Assembly (NCBI GenBank): GCA_947493255.1
Contig: CANLQK010000001.1
Location: forward strand, 1-64,000
Reading direction: 5' to 3'
Origin: an uncultured Paracoccaceae bacterium
GTDB lineage: Bacteria; Pseudomonadota; Alphaproteobacteria; Rhodobacterales; Rhodobacteraceae
Length of the DNA stretch: 64,000 nt
In this document: piece by piece, positions 8,608 through 17,120 of the stretch
Layout of the letters: the number at the start of each line of letters is the position of its first letter
Numbering within the stretch: the first letter of the stretch is position 1
Program-made: the position numbers and the translations under genes
Notes under the pieces: generated by a model
The model's database searches: none
What the model saw: the letters and a program-made list of their open reading frames with translations, nothing else
Told to the model about the DNA's origin: nothing

Positions 8608-9486
8608 TTACAGGCCTTCTCGCTGCAGACGGTCGCGCAGCACTTTGATTTCAATATCCATGTCGCTGCGGTCATCGAGCAACATTTTCTCGGTGCGGGC
8701 AGCGAAATTTTGCTCAAGGTCGGCAAGCAATTCTTCAAAATCGCCTCGCGCGGCTTCGTCTCGCTGTCGTTTGTAAAGGTCGGCGAATTTGGCCGCAGCA
8801 TCACGGGCGCCCATCAAGTACACGCTTAGAAATTTGCGGGCGCCGGTTAGGTCGCGGGGGTCTTCTTCGACGGTACGGATCATTTTACGGGCCATGGCTT
8901 GAAACTGTTCAACGCGGTTGTCCAAGTGCCGGTCGCCTATGTTGGCAATGTGGTCTTTCATAGAGGCGAGATGGGCCTCTGCCTCGTCGACAACTTTGGC
9001 AACACGGTCCTGCTGGAAGGTGTCGATACCTTCCATGCGTTTGTCGCGCATGGGATCGATGCCAAAGGCCGTTGTGTGCAGGCCACCGGCGACAACGCCG
9101 TACAAGACTGCCGCGATGATAGAGCTGTCGTTCATCATAGAGGCCAAGGCGATTCCGACGCCAGTCAGGATCGAACCGATCATTTTGCGCGGCAACGCAG
9201 GGCGACGTGCCACTTTTCGGGCGTTGTATTCGGCCGTGGCGCGCAGGCCATCGCGGGTAAGCCACGCGGCCAACGTCAAAATAGCGGCGCCAATCAGACC
9301 TGTTGCAAGGCCAACGGCGCCTTCATTCAAAGACAAGAACGCCAGAAGGACGCCAGGCAGGAACAACAAATAGGCCTTCGTACCGGCCGCATCGATCTTA
9401 CGTTGATCAAGGACGGCTTCGCGCAGGTCATTGCCTTGCGGGCCATTGCCAGTTGGGCTGTATTTTCCACCAAAACTTTTGGCCAT
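8608..9486 (-). CDS. XpaC-like membrane protein (5-bromo-4-chloroindolyl phosphate hydrolysis family)
   Basis: A 292-residue protein with hydrophobic segments near residues 38-72 (LLFLPGVLLAFLSL, LIGAAILTLAAWL) and 105-140 (GSILTGVGIALA, IIAAVLYGVVAGGL), then a cytoplasmic helical domain with MARKMIRTVEEDP. That layout is characteristic of XpaC, which almost always precedes TelA. GGAGGG inside the end of the preceding 28-residue gene serves as ribosome site, with ATG two bases past that gene's TAA region. The family name comes from a screening phenotype, and the true role is unknown. Confidence 0.87.
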   Translation of the reverse strand: MAKSFGGKYSPTGNGPQGNDLREAVLDQRKIDAAGTKAYLLFLPGVLLAFLSLNEGAVGLATGLIGAAILTLAAWLTRDGLRATAEYNARKVARRPALPRKMIGSILTGVGIALASMMNDSSIIAAVLYGVVAGGLHTTAFGIDPMRDKRMEGIDTFQQDRVAKVVDEAEAHLASMKDHIANIGDRHLDNRVEQFQAMARKMIRTVEEDPRDLTGARKFLSVYLMGARDAAAKFADLYKRQRDEAARGDFEELLADLEQNFAARTEKMLLDDRSDMDIEIKVLRDRLQREGL

Positions 9487-9488
9487 GA

Positions 9489-9575
9489 TTAAAGCCCTCC
9501 GAGCCAGCCGGTCACAACGCCGAGCATCAGCAAGAGCAACAGCACATAGGCAACGGTTTGTACGGATTTAGGCAT
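9489..9575 (-). CDS. 28-residue single-span membrane microprotein
   Basis: A complete short frame with ATG at 9575 and TAA at 9489. After a short polar start (MPKSVQTVAY) it is one hydrophobic helix (VLLLLLMLGVVTGWL) with a GGL end, so it should be a tiny inner-membrane protein. A run of G bases (GGGGGGCAATA) lies upstream, and its start overlaps the stop of the preceding 65-codon frame as TAATG. Its own 3' end supplies the ribosome site of xpaC. Stop/start coupling on both sides supports translation, but the product is not named in any family I recognise. Confidence 0.6.
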   Translation of the reverse strand: MPKSVQTVAYVLLLLLMLGVVTGWLGGL

Positions 9576-9772
9576 TATTGCCCCCCTGTTTTCTGTGCGT
9601 TACGGCCCGTCGAAACGGTTGCACACACATGTTTCTGGCGTGCGGCCATACAAAACGTTGCGCAATAGAACGCAAAACAACTGGTTATACAGATCGAAAG
9701 AAGCAGCATCAAAATCCCCACGTTTCGGCTCGCAACACAATGCATAAGGCCATAGCGGGGGGCAAGGTTCAT
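9575..9772 (-). CDS. 65-residue cysteine-rich membrane microprotein (tentative)
   Basis: A 65-codon frame that begins with ATG overlapping the rluB stop (ATGA) and ends with TAA overlapping the next microprotein start (TAATG). It fills the whole gap between them. The product has one hydrophobic segment around residues 19-43 (ILMLLLSICITSCFAFYCATF) and six cysteines. No family is recognised and no clear ribosome site is seen, so it may rely on coupling. The competing explanation is non-coding spacer with accidental overlaps; an internal ATG at MHC is a possible alternative start. Confidence 0.45.
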   Translation of the reverse strand: MNLAPRYGLMHCVASRNVGILMLLLSICITSCFAFYCATFCMAARQKHVCATVSTGRNAQKTGGQ

Positions 9773-10584
9773 CTGCGCGGGGTTTTCCCCCTAGGTGGTT
9801 TACCTTTGGTCGCCGGTTTGCGAACGCGCTGTGGTTTGGGGCGTTCGCGTAGGCCCATTTGGTCTTTGACGACCCGCTGCTTGACCTCTTCAACCTCACC
9901 TTGTTTGAGGTGGCCCAATTGGAATGGCCCATAGCTGATGCGGATCAAGCGGTTCACGGTCACCCCTTGGCCTTCCATCACACGACGAATTTCGCGGTTC
10001 TTACCTTCGCGAAGGCCAACGGTGAGCCACGCATTCGCACCTTGCTGGCGGTCAAACGTGACCTCCATCGGGGCATAATGAATACCTTCGACGACCACGC
10101 CTTTGCGCAGGATGTCCAGCTTCGCCTCGGACAAGCTGCCCTTGATGCGGACACGGTAGCGGCGCAACCAGCCCGTGGCGGGCAATTCCATGGTGCGTTT
10201 GAGTTCACCGTCGTTGGTGAGGATCAATAAACCTTCGGAATTCAAATCCAACCGCCCCACAGACATCACGCGCGGCATGTCTTTGGGCAATGCGCCAAAA
10301 ACGGTGTCGCGGCCTTGTTCGTCGCGTTCTGTGGTCACCAAACCGGCAGGTTTGTTGTACAGCCACATGCGCGGCGGTTCAGCCTCAGCCAGTGGTTTGT
10401 TGTCGACCAAAATCCGGTCTTTGGGAATCACGTTTAGGGCAGGGGTCAGAACGACCTTGCCGTTGACGCTGACGCGTCCAGCCTCGACGATTTTTTCGGC
10501 TTCACGGCGGCTGGCCACACCTGCGCGGGCCAAAACTTTGGCGATCCGGTCACCGGGGGGCGTTTTTTTTGCTTCATCAGTCAT
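9769..10584 (-). CDS. rluB: 23S rRNA pseudouridine synthase, RluB-like (RsuA family)
   Basis: A 271-residue enzyme that isomerises uridine in 23S rRNA. An N-terminal S4 RNA-binding domain (RIAKVLARAGVASRREAEK) is followed by the catalytic domain with GRLDLNSEGLL, whose Asp is the nucleophile, and EGKNREIRRV. The C-terminal 50 residues are a basic Lys/Arg/Pro tail (QRVRKPATKGKPPRG), common in alphaproteobacterial RluB. It lies 27 bases after the methyltransferase gene, and its stop overlaps the next small frame. Confidence 0.9.
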   Translation of the reverse strand: MTDEAKKTPPGDRIAKVLARAGVASRREAEKIVEAGRVSVNGKVVLTPALNVIPKDRILVDNKPLAEAEPPRMWLYNKPAGLVTTERDEQGRDTVFGALPKDMPRVMSVGRLDLNSEGLLILTNDGELKRTMELPATGWLRRYRVRIKGSLSEAKLDILRKGVVVEGIHYAPMEVTFDRQQGANAWLTVGLREGKNREIRRVMEGQGVTVNRLIRISYGPFQLGHLKQGEVEEVKQRVVKDQMGLRERPKPQRVRKPATKGKPPRGKTPRR

Positions 10585-10611
10585 GGTGTTCGCCTAAGCC
10601 CTTGTGCGCTG

Positions 10612-11331
10612 TCACGCAACAGGTTTGCGGCCAGAAACAGAGGTCGCACAGCCAAAGAAATGTCGATTGAGGTGCACCTCGAGACCTTCATCGCGAAGTG
10701 CGTCTGCAAATCCACCACAATCGCCAAATCCCTTTGTATAGGGGCCAATCATGCTGAAATCTTCGGCCCCCTTCAGAAACAGCTTTTCCACGAAGGGCAA
10801 TATGCGATCCATGTAAAGCCGATAGAATGGGCGCAAAGCCCAGCCTTTGGGGTCGGATGCCTCGATCAAGGAAAAGGCGCCACCGGGTTTCAGGAGACGG
10901 GCCACTTGGGCCGCGAGGACCTTATGTTGTTCGGCATTGAACGTTTTGAGCCCAAAGGTGGACACAACGATGTCTGCCATCGCATCGGGCAAAGGACTGT
11001 CCAAGGCATTGGCTTCGAGGTGGGTGATTTTTTCGGCGCGGTCTTTGTGCAACATCTCGACCGCATGAAGGTGCATTTTAGGAGAAATATCGATCGCGGT
11101 GATCGTTGCCGTCGGGAACCGTTTCAAAACATGGGGCCAGATTTCACCGGTTCCGGCCATAAGGTCGACGACGACCTCTGGTGTGTCGGCATTTATTTGG
11201 GCCACTGCAGCTTTGCGCCATCTTGTGACGAAGCCGAACGATGAGACCTCGCTCCACCATCTGTAGTTTCCGGCGCATCGATCAAACAATGCTGCGACAT
11301 CGGCGGGGTCATAGGACGGGTCTTTAACCAT
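10612..11331 (-). CDS. Class I SAM-dependent methyltransferase (UbiE/COQ5-like)
   Basis: A 239-residue methyltransferase. SAM-binding motif I is VVVDLMAGTGEIWP (about residues 53-66) and motif II is ITAIDISPKM; ADIVVSTFGLKTF and LLKPGGAFSLIEAS correspond to later core motifs. The pattern resembles ubiquinone/menaquinone C-methyltransferases, but the standard ubiE motifs are only partly matched, so the substrate is left open. It is the first gene of the minus-strand run and is divergent from tadA. Confidence 0.82.
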   Translation of the reverse strand: MVKDPSYDPADVAALFDRCAGNYRWWSEVSSFGFVTRWRKAAVAQINADTPEVVVDLMAGTGEIWPHVLKRFPTATITAIDISPKMHLHAVEMLHKDRAEKITHLEANALDSPLPDAMADIVVSTFGLKTFNAEQHKVLAAQVARLLKPGGAFSLIEASDPKGWALRPFYRLYMDRILPFVEKLFLKGAEDFSMIGPYTKGFGDCGGFADALRDEGLEVHLNRHFFGCATSVSGRKPVA

Positions 11332-11425
11332 AACAGTACTTTAGGTTGTGGTGGGTGAAGTGCAATCGGATTTCATTGGTGCATCCACCCTTGCCAAACC
11401 CCATCGGCACCGGCCACTAAAGCGC

Positions 11426-11878
11426 ATGACGTTTAAATCGCATATGGACGCTGCATTGATCGAGGCAGAAGCTGCCGCCGCCCGCGACGAGGTGCCTGTT
11501 GGTGCGGTCGTGGTGAAGGATGGTGCTGTGATTGCTGCCGCCGGCAATCGCACACGCGAATTGAACGACCCGACGGCCCATGCAGAAATGCTGGCGATCC
11601 GTTTGGCCTGCGCGGCGCTAGGGCAAGAACGGCTGAATGGATGCGATTTGTATGTAACGTTGGAGCCATGCCCCATGTGTGCCGCCGCAATTTCTAACGC
11701 GCGTATTGGGCGGCTTTATTACGGTGCAGGCGACCCAAAATCTGGCGGGGTGGCACAAGGCCCACGCGTGTTTAGCCATTCACAATGCCATCATGCGCCC
11801 GAAGTTTACGACGGGCTGTCGGCCACGGCGGCGGAAACGTTGCTGAAAACCTTCTTTGCACAAAAGCGTTCCTCGTAA
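11426..11878 (+). CDS. tadA: tRNA-specific adenosine deaminase TadA
   Basis: A 150-residue zinc enzyme that converts A34 to inosine in tRNA-Arg(ACG). It carries the HAE motif (PTAHAEMLAI) and the PCPMC motif (TLEPCPMCAAAI) that supply the zinc ligands and catalytic Glu. ATG at 11426 gives the standard length; the frame is open upstream to 11348, but that extension is unlike the family. It is divergent from the methyltransferase operon and upstream of gatCA. Confidence 0.93.
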   Translation: MTFKSHMDAALIEAEAAAARDEVPVGAVVVKDGAVIAAAGNRTRELNDPTAHAEMLAIRLACAALGQERLNGCDLYVTLEPCPMCAAAISNARIGRLYYGAGDPKSGGVAQGPRVFSHSQCHHAPEVYDGLSATAAETLLKTFFAQKRSS

Positions 11879-11943
11879 CGTCCAGTCTTGAAGCCCAGCC
11901 AACGCAGGGGTAAAGCAGACAAAAGTTCATCATGGAGTGACCC

Positions 11944-12231
11944 ATGTCCATCGACACAACCACCGCTGCCCGCGTCGCCAAATTGGCGCGTATCAAGGTC
12001 GAAGAGGCCGATTTGCCCGAATTGGCTAAAGAATTCAGCGCCATGCTTGGCTTTATTGAACAGCTGAATGAAGTTGATGTTGAAGGGGTAGACCCCATGA
12101 CATCCGTGACACCACAGCGGCTGAAGCGCCGGGCCGATGTTGTCACCGATGGTGATCAACCCGAAGCCGTGTTGAAAAACGCCCCCGATGCCCGCGAAGG
12201 GTTCTTTGCCGTACCGAAGGTGGTTGAATAA
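11944..12231 (+). CDS. gatC: Asp-tRNA(Asn)/Glu-tRNA(Gln) amidotransferase subunit C
   Basis: A 95-residue GatC that wraps between GatA and GatB. It shows the usual VAKLARIKV start, [17 protein letters not shown]-type helix, and a C-terminal FFAVPKVVE tail (vrvpkvie in the family). A GGAG lies just before the ATG. Its TAA overlaps the gatA ATG (TAATG). gatB is not next to it, which is usual in this group. Confidence 0.95.
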   Translation: MSIDTTTAARVAKLARIKVEEADLPELAKEFSAMLGFIEQLNEVDVEGVDPMTSVTPQRLKRRADVVTDGDQPEAVLKNAPDAREGFFAVPKVVE

Positions 12232-13703
12232 TGTCTGAGCTTTCCAAACTGACGATCTCTGCCGCACGTGACGCGCTGAAAAAGGGTGACATCACATCCG
12301 TTGAATTGACCGAAGCCTGTTTGGCGGAAGTCGATAAGGCCGATGCGCTGGGCGCATTTGTGCACAAGACACCTGAAATCGCGCTGGAGCAGGCCAAAGC
12401 CGCAGACGCGCGCACAGACGGTGGTGATTTGAACGGCATCCCGTTGGGGATCAAAGATTTGTTCTGTACCAAAGGTGTTCCATCGCAGGCCGCGTCTGGC
12501 ATTTTGGAAGGCTTTAAGCCCGAGTATGAAAGCACAGTTACGACCCAGTTGTTTAACGACGGTGCGGTGATGTTGGGCAAGTTGAACATGGACGAATTCG
12601 CCATGGGGTCGTCCAACGAAACATCCGTGTACGGCAATGCTGTGAACCCGTGGAAAGCGGGCGATGCAGAATTGACGCCGGGCGGGTCTTCTGGTGGGTC
12701 TGCATCTGCGGTTGCAGCTGATCTTTGCCTTGGTGCGACAGGTACTGACACGGGTGGGTCTATCCGTCAGCCAGCGGCCTTTACGGGCATCACCGGTATC
12801 AAGCCAACATATGGGCGTGTGTCCCGTTGGGGTGTGGTGGCATTTGCGTCTTCCTTGGACCAAGCCGGCCCAATGACCAAAGACGTGCGCGACGCGGCGA
12901 TCATGTTGAAATCCATGTCTGGTCACGACCCCAAGGACAGCACATCTGCTGACTTGGCTGTTCCGGATTTTGAGGCTGCTTTGACAGGTGACATTCGCGG
13001 TAAGACCATCGGTATTCCGAAAGAATACCGCATGGAGGGCATGCCTGCTGAGATTTCCAAATTGTGGGAAGACGGCACAGCGATGCTGAAAGATGCTGGC
13101 GCAAAGATTGTTGATATTTCGTTGCCGCATACCAAATACGCACTGCCTGCCTATTACGTGATTGCGCCAGCCGAAGCGTCATCCAACCTTGCACGCTATG
13201 ACGGTGTTCGTTTTGGCCACCGCGCCAAAATGGCGGCGGGCGATGGCATTACTGAAATGTACGAAAAAACCCGCGCGGAAGGCTTTGGTAACGAAGTGAA
13301 ACGCCGCGTGATGATTGGGACTTATGTTCTGTCTGCTGGTTTTTACGACGCGTATTACAACCGCGCCCGTAAGGTGCGTGCGTTGATCAAGAAAGACTTT
13401 GAAGATGTGTTTGCGCAAGGTGTGGATGCGATCCTGACGCCTGCAACACCGTCATCGGCCTTTGAATTAGGGGCAATGAAGGATGCTGACCCTGTTCAGA
13501 TGTACCTGAACGACGTCTTTACCGTGACAACAAACCTTGCTGGATTGCCGGGTATTGCTGTTCCTGCGGGGCTTGATGAAAAGGGTTTGCCACTGGGGCT
13601 GCAGTTGATCGGCCGTCCGTGGGAAGAGGGCGATTTGCTGAATACGGCCTATACGCTTGAGCAATCTTTGCAATTTGTAGCAAAACCGAACCGTTGGTGG
13701 TAA
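12231..13703 (+). CDS. gatA: Asp-tRNA(Asn)/Glu-tRNA(Gln) amidotransferase subunit A
   Basis: A 490-residue amidase-signature enzyme that releases ammonia from glutamine for transamidation of mischarged tRNA. The catalytic Lys lies in [10 protein letters not shown] and the Ser-cisSer pair in the [30 protein letters not shown] signature. Length and C-terminus ([18 protein letters not shown]) are standard. It is translationally coupled to gatC. Confidence 0.96.
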   Translation: MSELSKLTISAARDALKKGDITSVELTEACLAEVDKADALGAFVHKTPEIALEQAKAADARTDGGDLNGIPLGIKDLFCTKGVPSQAASGILEGFKPEYESTVTTQLFNDGAVMLGKLNMDEFAMGSSNETSVYGNAVNPWKAGDAELTPGGSSGGSASAVAADLCLGATGTDTGGSIRQPAAFTGITGIKPTYGRVSRWGVVAFASSLDQAGPMTKDVRDAAIMLKSMSGHDPKDSTSADLAVPDFEAALTGDIRGKTIGIPKEYRMEGMPAEISKLWEDGTAMLKDAGAKIVDISLPHTKYALPAYYVIAPAEASSNLARYDGVRFGHRAKMAAGDGITEMYEKTRAEGFGNEVKRRVMIGTYVLSAGFYDAYYNRARKVRALIKKDFEDVFAQGVDAILTPATPSSAFELGAMKDADPVQMYLNDVFTVTTNLAGLPGIAVPAGLDEKGLPLGLQLIGRPWEEGDLLNTAYTLEQSLQFVAKPNRWW

Positions 13704-13751
13704 ACCGTCTGAAATCGAAGTCCGTAACAGACAGATAGGCAAATTAAGCCC

Positions 13752-14441
13752 ATGAAAAGAATTGTGATTTTGGGTATCAGCGCCTTGGCGTTGACAGCTT
13801 GTGCAACTCAACCGGTCCCAGATAGCGGGCAGGGCGTTGGGTTCAATGATTATGCCGAATACGAACTTGAGCGTGCGCAGCGCGAGGCCGAGTTGCGCGG
13901 TACACCTATTCCGACAGGTACTGCGATTGTTCCGCCGGTTACGACAGGCGTGACCAGTTCTGATTTGGCGGCCGCCGGCATTAACACGGGCGGTACGGAT
14001 GAAACGCCACCTGTCGTTGCAGAAGTCGACCCTTTGACCGGAAACTCCGAGATCTCGGACGAGCAAAGCTTTAGCGCTGTTACGAGCCGCGAAAGCATTG
14101 AAAGCGATGCAGAACGGCGCGCGCGTCAAGCGGCTGCTTATCAATTGATCGAGGCGACGTCTTTGCCAGATCGCAACGGAAATGTTGGACCAAACATCGT
14201 TCAATATGCGCTGCAGGCTCCGAACAATCGTGGTGAATCTGTATTCGACCGGGCTGGTTTTTCTGGCGAAGGCCGTTTCACACGGAACTGTGCCAAATAC
14301 CGGACACCGGACGAAGCGCAGCGCGACTTTATCAGTCGTGGCGGGCCACAGCGCGACAGGCTTGGCATTGACCCAGATGGCGACGGGTTCGCATGCGGGT
14401 GGGACCCACAGCCGTTCCGCGTTCTGGCGTCCGGCAACTAG
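13752..14441 (+). CDS. Lipoprotein with C-terminal excalibur-like domain
   Basis: A 229-residue predicted lipoprotein. Signal peptide MKRIVILGISALALTA leads to lipobox Cys17. A long Thr/Pro/acidic low-complexity region follows, consistent with an extended periplasmic linker. The C-terminal 45 residues contain NCAKYRTPDEAQ and DPDGDGFACGWDP, an excalibur-type calcium-binding signature with two cysteines likely forming a disulfide. It is placed 4 bases before the amidase gene, so a cell-wall role is plausible but inferred only from position. Confidence 0.8.
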   Translation: MKRIVILGISALALTACATQPVPDSGQGVGFNDYAEYELERAQREAELRGTPIPTGTAIVPPVTTGVTSSDLAAAGINTGGTDETPPVVAEVDPLTGNSEISDEQSFSAVTSRESIESDAERRARQAAAYQLIEATSLPDRNGNVGPNIVQYALQAPNNRGESVFDRAGFSGEGRFTRNCAKYRTPDEAQRDFISRGGPQRDRLGIDPDGDGFACGWDPQPFRVLASGN

Positions 14442-14445
14442 CCCT

Positions 14446-15123
14446 ATGGGGCTGTCGCCCAATTTCGGTCCGCGTCGTGACGGTGCGGTTCCTGACATCA
14501 TCGTCATCCACTACACGGCCATGGCCGATTGGACCCGTGCGCGGGATTGGTTGTGCAACCCAGAGGCGGAAGTATCTGCACATTACATCATTTCCCCCCA
14601 AGGTGAGGTGAGGCAACTGGTCGAAGAAGACCAGCGCGCGTGGCACGCAGGTGCGGGGTCTTGGGGGGATGTGACGGATGTAAATTCACGGTCAATCGGG
14701 ATCGAGCTGTCAAATGACGGGGCATCGCCGTTTTCGGCACCTTTGATGGACGCCCTGTGCAACCTGTTGCCAGATATGATGGATCGCTGGGCCGTCCCCG
14801 CGGAACGCGTTATTGGACATTCCGATTTGGCGCCAGGCCGCAAGATCGACCCAGGTGCGCGGTTTGATTGGGCGAGATTGGTGCGTGGGGGCATGGCGAT
14901 TGAAGCGCGGCCGCAGGCGGCCATCGCAGCTGATAGATCTGTGTTCCTGCAAGACCTGACGGAGATTGGGTATGATGCGGGTATCGAGGAAGACGTCCTC
15001 TTGTCTGCATTCCGTATGCGTCATCGACAGGGTTTTGACGGCCCGTTTGATGGCTGGGACTGCGCGATTGCGGCTGACCTTGCCCGTCGTTTTCCTATTG
15101 CGAAACACAGGCTGACATCTTAG
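14446..15123 (+). CDS. N-acetylmuramoyl-L-alanine amidase (Amidase_2, AmpD/AmiD type)
   Basis: A 225-residue zinc amidase that cuts the amide between MurNAc and the peptide stem. Zinc-ligand histidines are expected in IIVIHYTAM (first) and VIGHSDLAPGRKIDPG (second), and SAHYIISPQGEV and WHAGAGSWG match the family. A C-terminal helical extension with DGWDCAIAADLARRF resembles a small peptidoglycan-binding domain. ATG at 14446 is chosen because it directly follows the preceding stop and removes an unrelated upstream extension. No clear signal peptide is seen, so it may act in the cytoplasm on recycled fragments. Confidence 0.88.
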   Translation: MGLSPNFGPRRDGAVPDIIVIHYTAMADWTRARDWLCNPEAEVSAHYIISPQGEVRQLVEEDQRAWHAGAGSWGDVTDVNSRSIGIELSNDGASPFSAPLMDALCNLLPDMMDRWAVPAERVIGHSDLAPGRKIDPGARFDWARLVRGGMAIEARPQAAIAADRSVFLQDLTEIGYDAGIEEDVLLSAFRMRHRQGFDGPFDGWDCAIAADLARRFPIAKHRLTS

Positions 15124-15133
15124 GCCAGCACAA

Positions 15134-15540
15134 CGCGGAGGATCGGATGGCCGCGGGCAGGGTGACTTGCTCGAGGAAAGTCCGGACTCCATCAAGGCAC
15201 GGTACCGGGTAACGCCCGGGCGGGGTAACCCGACGGATAGCGCCACAGAGAACAGACCGCCCAGTATGCCGAACCAGAGGTTCGCCTCCGGCATTACTGG
15301 GTAAGGGTGAAACGGTGGAGTAAGAGCCCACCGCGGCGGTGGTAACATCGCTGGCATGGCAAGCCCTACCGGGAGCAATGCCAAATAGGGGCCGCGTGTG
15401 AGGGTAACCTTACAGGATCGTCTTGATCCGAGCAGGTCCGGGTTGGCAGCTAGAGGGCGCTTGGTAACAGGCGCTTTAGATGAATGGTCATCGATCTGGA
15501 GTAATCCAGTGAACAAAATCCGGCTTATAGATCCTCCGCG
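15134..15540 (+). ncRNA. rnpB: RNase P RNA, bacterial type A
   Basis: The catalytic RNA that matures tRNA 5' ends. The ends pair perfectly as helix P1 (CGCGGAGGATC at 15134-15144 with GATCCTCCGCG at 15530-15540). Conserved core boxes are present: GAGGAAAGTCCGGACTCC near 15172 and the 3' box CCGGCTTATAGATCC before P1. An alphaproteobacterial-style GGGTAAGGGTGAAACGGTG segment lies between. Five Ts follow P1 immediately and probably act with it as the terminator. It begins 10 bases after the amidase stop. Confidence 0.97.
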
Positions 15541-15733
15541 TTTTTCTGAGCTAAGGTCCAGAAAACGAATGGGCTAAGCGCGGGTTCTTGGCAGAGCCTA
15601 GCCTCAGCGACGGCCTGGGTGACATAATTGCTTTGGCGTAGAGCTGAGTTTTGATGGAGTTGGTCGACTAGAATGCCATTATTGGTTGACGTGGAAGCGT
15701 TGCTTGGCATTTTGGCGCCCAAAGGAGAACTTA

Positions 15734-16765
15734 ATGACCTATGTGCCCGCTGAAACCCGCTATGATACAATGCCCTACCGCCGCTGTGGCAATTCTGGGC
15801 TGAAATTGCCCGCGATCAGCTTTGGCCTTTGGCACAACTTTGGCGGCGAAACGGGGCACGATTTGAAACGTGACATGTGCCGTACCGCATTTGATCACGG
15901 TATTACCCATTTTGATTTGGCCAACAACTATGGCCCACCTGCTGGCAGCGCCGAAGAGGCGTTTGGTGAAATCCTGAAGACGGATTTTGCAGGCTACCGC
16001 GACGAGCTGATCGTCAGTTCAAAGGCCGGTTATAACATGTGGCCGGGCCCTTATGGCGAATTTGGCAGCCGCAAGTATTTGATCGCATCGTGTGATCAAT
16101 CGCTCAAACGGATGGGGTTGGATTACGTCGATATCTTCTATTCCCACCGGTTTGACCCAGAAACGCCACTGGAAGAAACCATGGGAGCCTTGGATCACAT
16201 CGTGCGGTCCGGACGTGCGCAATACGTCGGGATTTCATCGTATAATTCGCAGCGAACCCGTGAAGCTGTAGCGATTCTCAAGGATCTGGGTACGCCGTGC
16301 GTTATTCATCAGCCGTCCTATAATATGTTGAACCGCTGGGTCGAGCGGGACGGTTTGAAGGATACGCTGAGCGAACTGGGTGTCGGTTCTATTGCGTTTA
16401 CGCCCTTGGCGCAGGGTATGCTGACAAACAAGTACTTGGGCGGCATTCCGGAGGGGTCGCGCGCGACCAAGGGCAGCTCGCTGGATGCGGATTGGATCAC
16501 TGATGAGATGATAACTGCGTTGAAAGGGCTGAATGATATTGCTGAGGCGCGGGGGCAAACCTTGGCGCAAATGGCCATCGCATGGGTGCTGCGCAACGAG
16601 GGGATCACCACCGCACTGATCGGTGCGTCGAAAGCGAGCCAGATTGTTGATTGTTGTGGTGCGGTTGCCAATCTTGAGTTTAGCGAGGCTGAGTTGGCTG
16701 AAATCGATACTTTTGCCAAAGAAAAAGGCCTGAATCGTTGGGCAATGTCATCGGAAGAGGTTTAA
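15734..16765 (+). CDS. Aldo/keto reductase, L-glyceraldehyde-3-phosphate reductase (YghZ/MgrA) type
   Basis: A 343-residue NADPH-dependent TIM-barrel reductase. The catalytic Tyr is in ANNYGPPAGSAEE, Lys in VSSKAGYNMWPGPYG, and His in FYSHRFDPETPLEET; IGASKASQ near the C-terminus binds the cofactor. These motifs are those of the YghZ subgroup that detoxifies methylglyoxal and reduces L-glyceraldehyde 3-phosphate. ATG at 15734 is selected because AAAGGAG lies 8 bases upstream; the frame is open to 15686. Confidence 0.92.
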   Translation: MTYVPAETRYDTMPYRRCGNSGLKLPAISFGLWHNFGGETGHDLKRDMCRTAFDHGITHFDLANNYGPPAGSAEEAFGEILKTDFAGYRDELIVSSKAGYNMWPGPYGEFGSRKYLIASCDQSLKRMGLDYVDIFYSHRFDPETPLEETMGALDHIVRSGRAQYVGISSYNSQRTREAVAILKDLGTPCVIHQPSYNMLNRWVERDGLKDTLSELGVGSIAFTPLAQGMLTNKYLGGIPEGSRATKGSSLDADWITDEMITALKGLNDIAEARGQTLAQMAIAWVLRNEGITTALIGASKASQIVDCCGAVANLEFSEAELAEIDTFAKEKGLNRWAMSSEEV

Positions 16766-16779
16766 CCCGCGGATTGCTG

Positions 16780-16807
16780 TTGACTCGGTGGCCAAACCCC
16801 TTAGAAG
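16780..16807 (+). promoter_or_regulatory. Possible promoter of rpmG
   Basis: TTGACT (16780-16785) and TAGAAG (16802-16807) are separated by 16 bases and lie about 60 bases before rpmG. The -10 candidate is also one arm of an inverted repeat TAGAAG-5-CTTCTA (16802-16818). Motif-based guess only. Confidence 0.4.
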
Positions 16808-16865
16808 GCTGGCTTCTAGATGAATTCACGCGAGGCACTTTGCCACGCGAAACCGGAGAGAGCCT

Positions 16866-17033
16866 ATGGCGAAGCCAACCACGATTAAAATCCGCCTGAA
16901 CTCCACCGCAGGCACTGGCCACTTCTACGTGACCAAAAAGAACGCACGCACAATGACTGAAAAGATGGTCGTCAACAAATACGACCCAGTTATCCGTAAG
17001 CACGTTGAATACAAAGAAGGCAAGATCAAGTAA
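16866..17033 (+). CDS. rpmG: 50S ribosomal protein L33
   Basis: A 55-residue ribosomal protein too short for many ORF callers. It begins [18 protein letters not shown] and ends [10 protein letters not shown], the standard L33 pattern, including [23 protein letters not shown] supplies the ribosome site. It lacks the zinc CxxC pairs, so it is the cysteine-free (C-) form. A strong terminator follows. Confidence 0.97.
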   Translation: MAKPTTIKIRLNSTAGTGHFYVTKKNARTMTEKMVVNKYDPVIRKHVEYKEGKIK

Positions 17034-17057
17034 GATCGCCTTTGATTTGACTTAGCG

Positions 17058-17100
17058 CAGGCCGCCCGCGAGGATATCGCAGGCGGCCTGTTCTCATTTC
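17058..17100 (+). terminator. Rho-independent terminator of rpmG
   Basis: CAGGCCGCC (17058-17066) pairs with GGCGGCCTG (17082-17090), followed by the T-rich TTCTCATTTC. Confidence 0.85.
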
Positions 17101-17120
17101 GGGCCTAAGATAGGGGCGAG

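Noticed and set aside
15525-15770. 81-codon minus-strand frame after rnpB
   Set aside because: Overlaps the rnpB end and the aldo/keto reductase start; composition and lack of motifs argue against coding.
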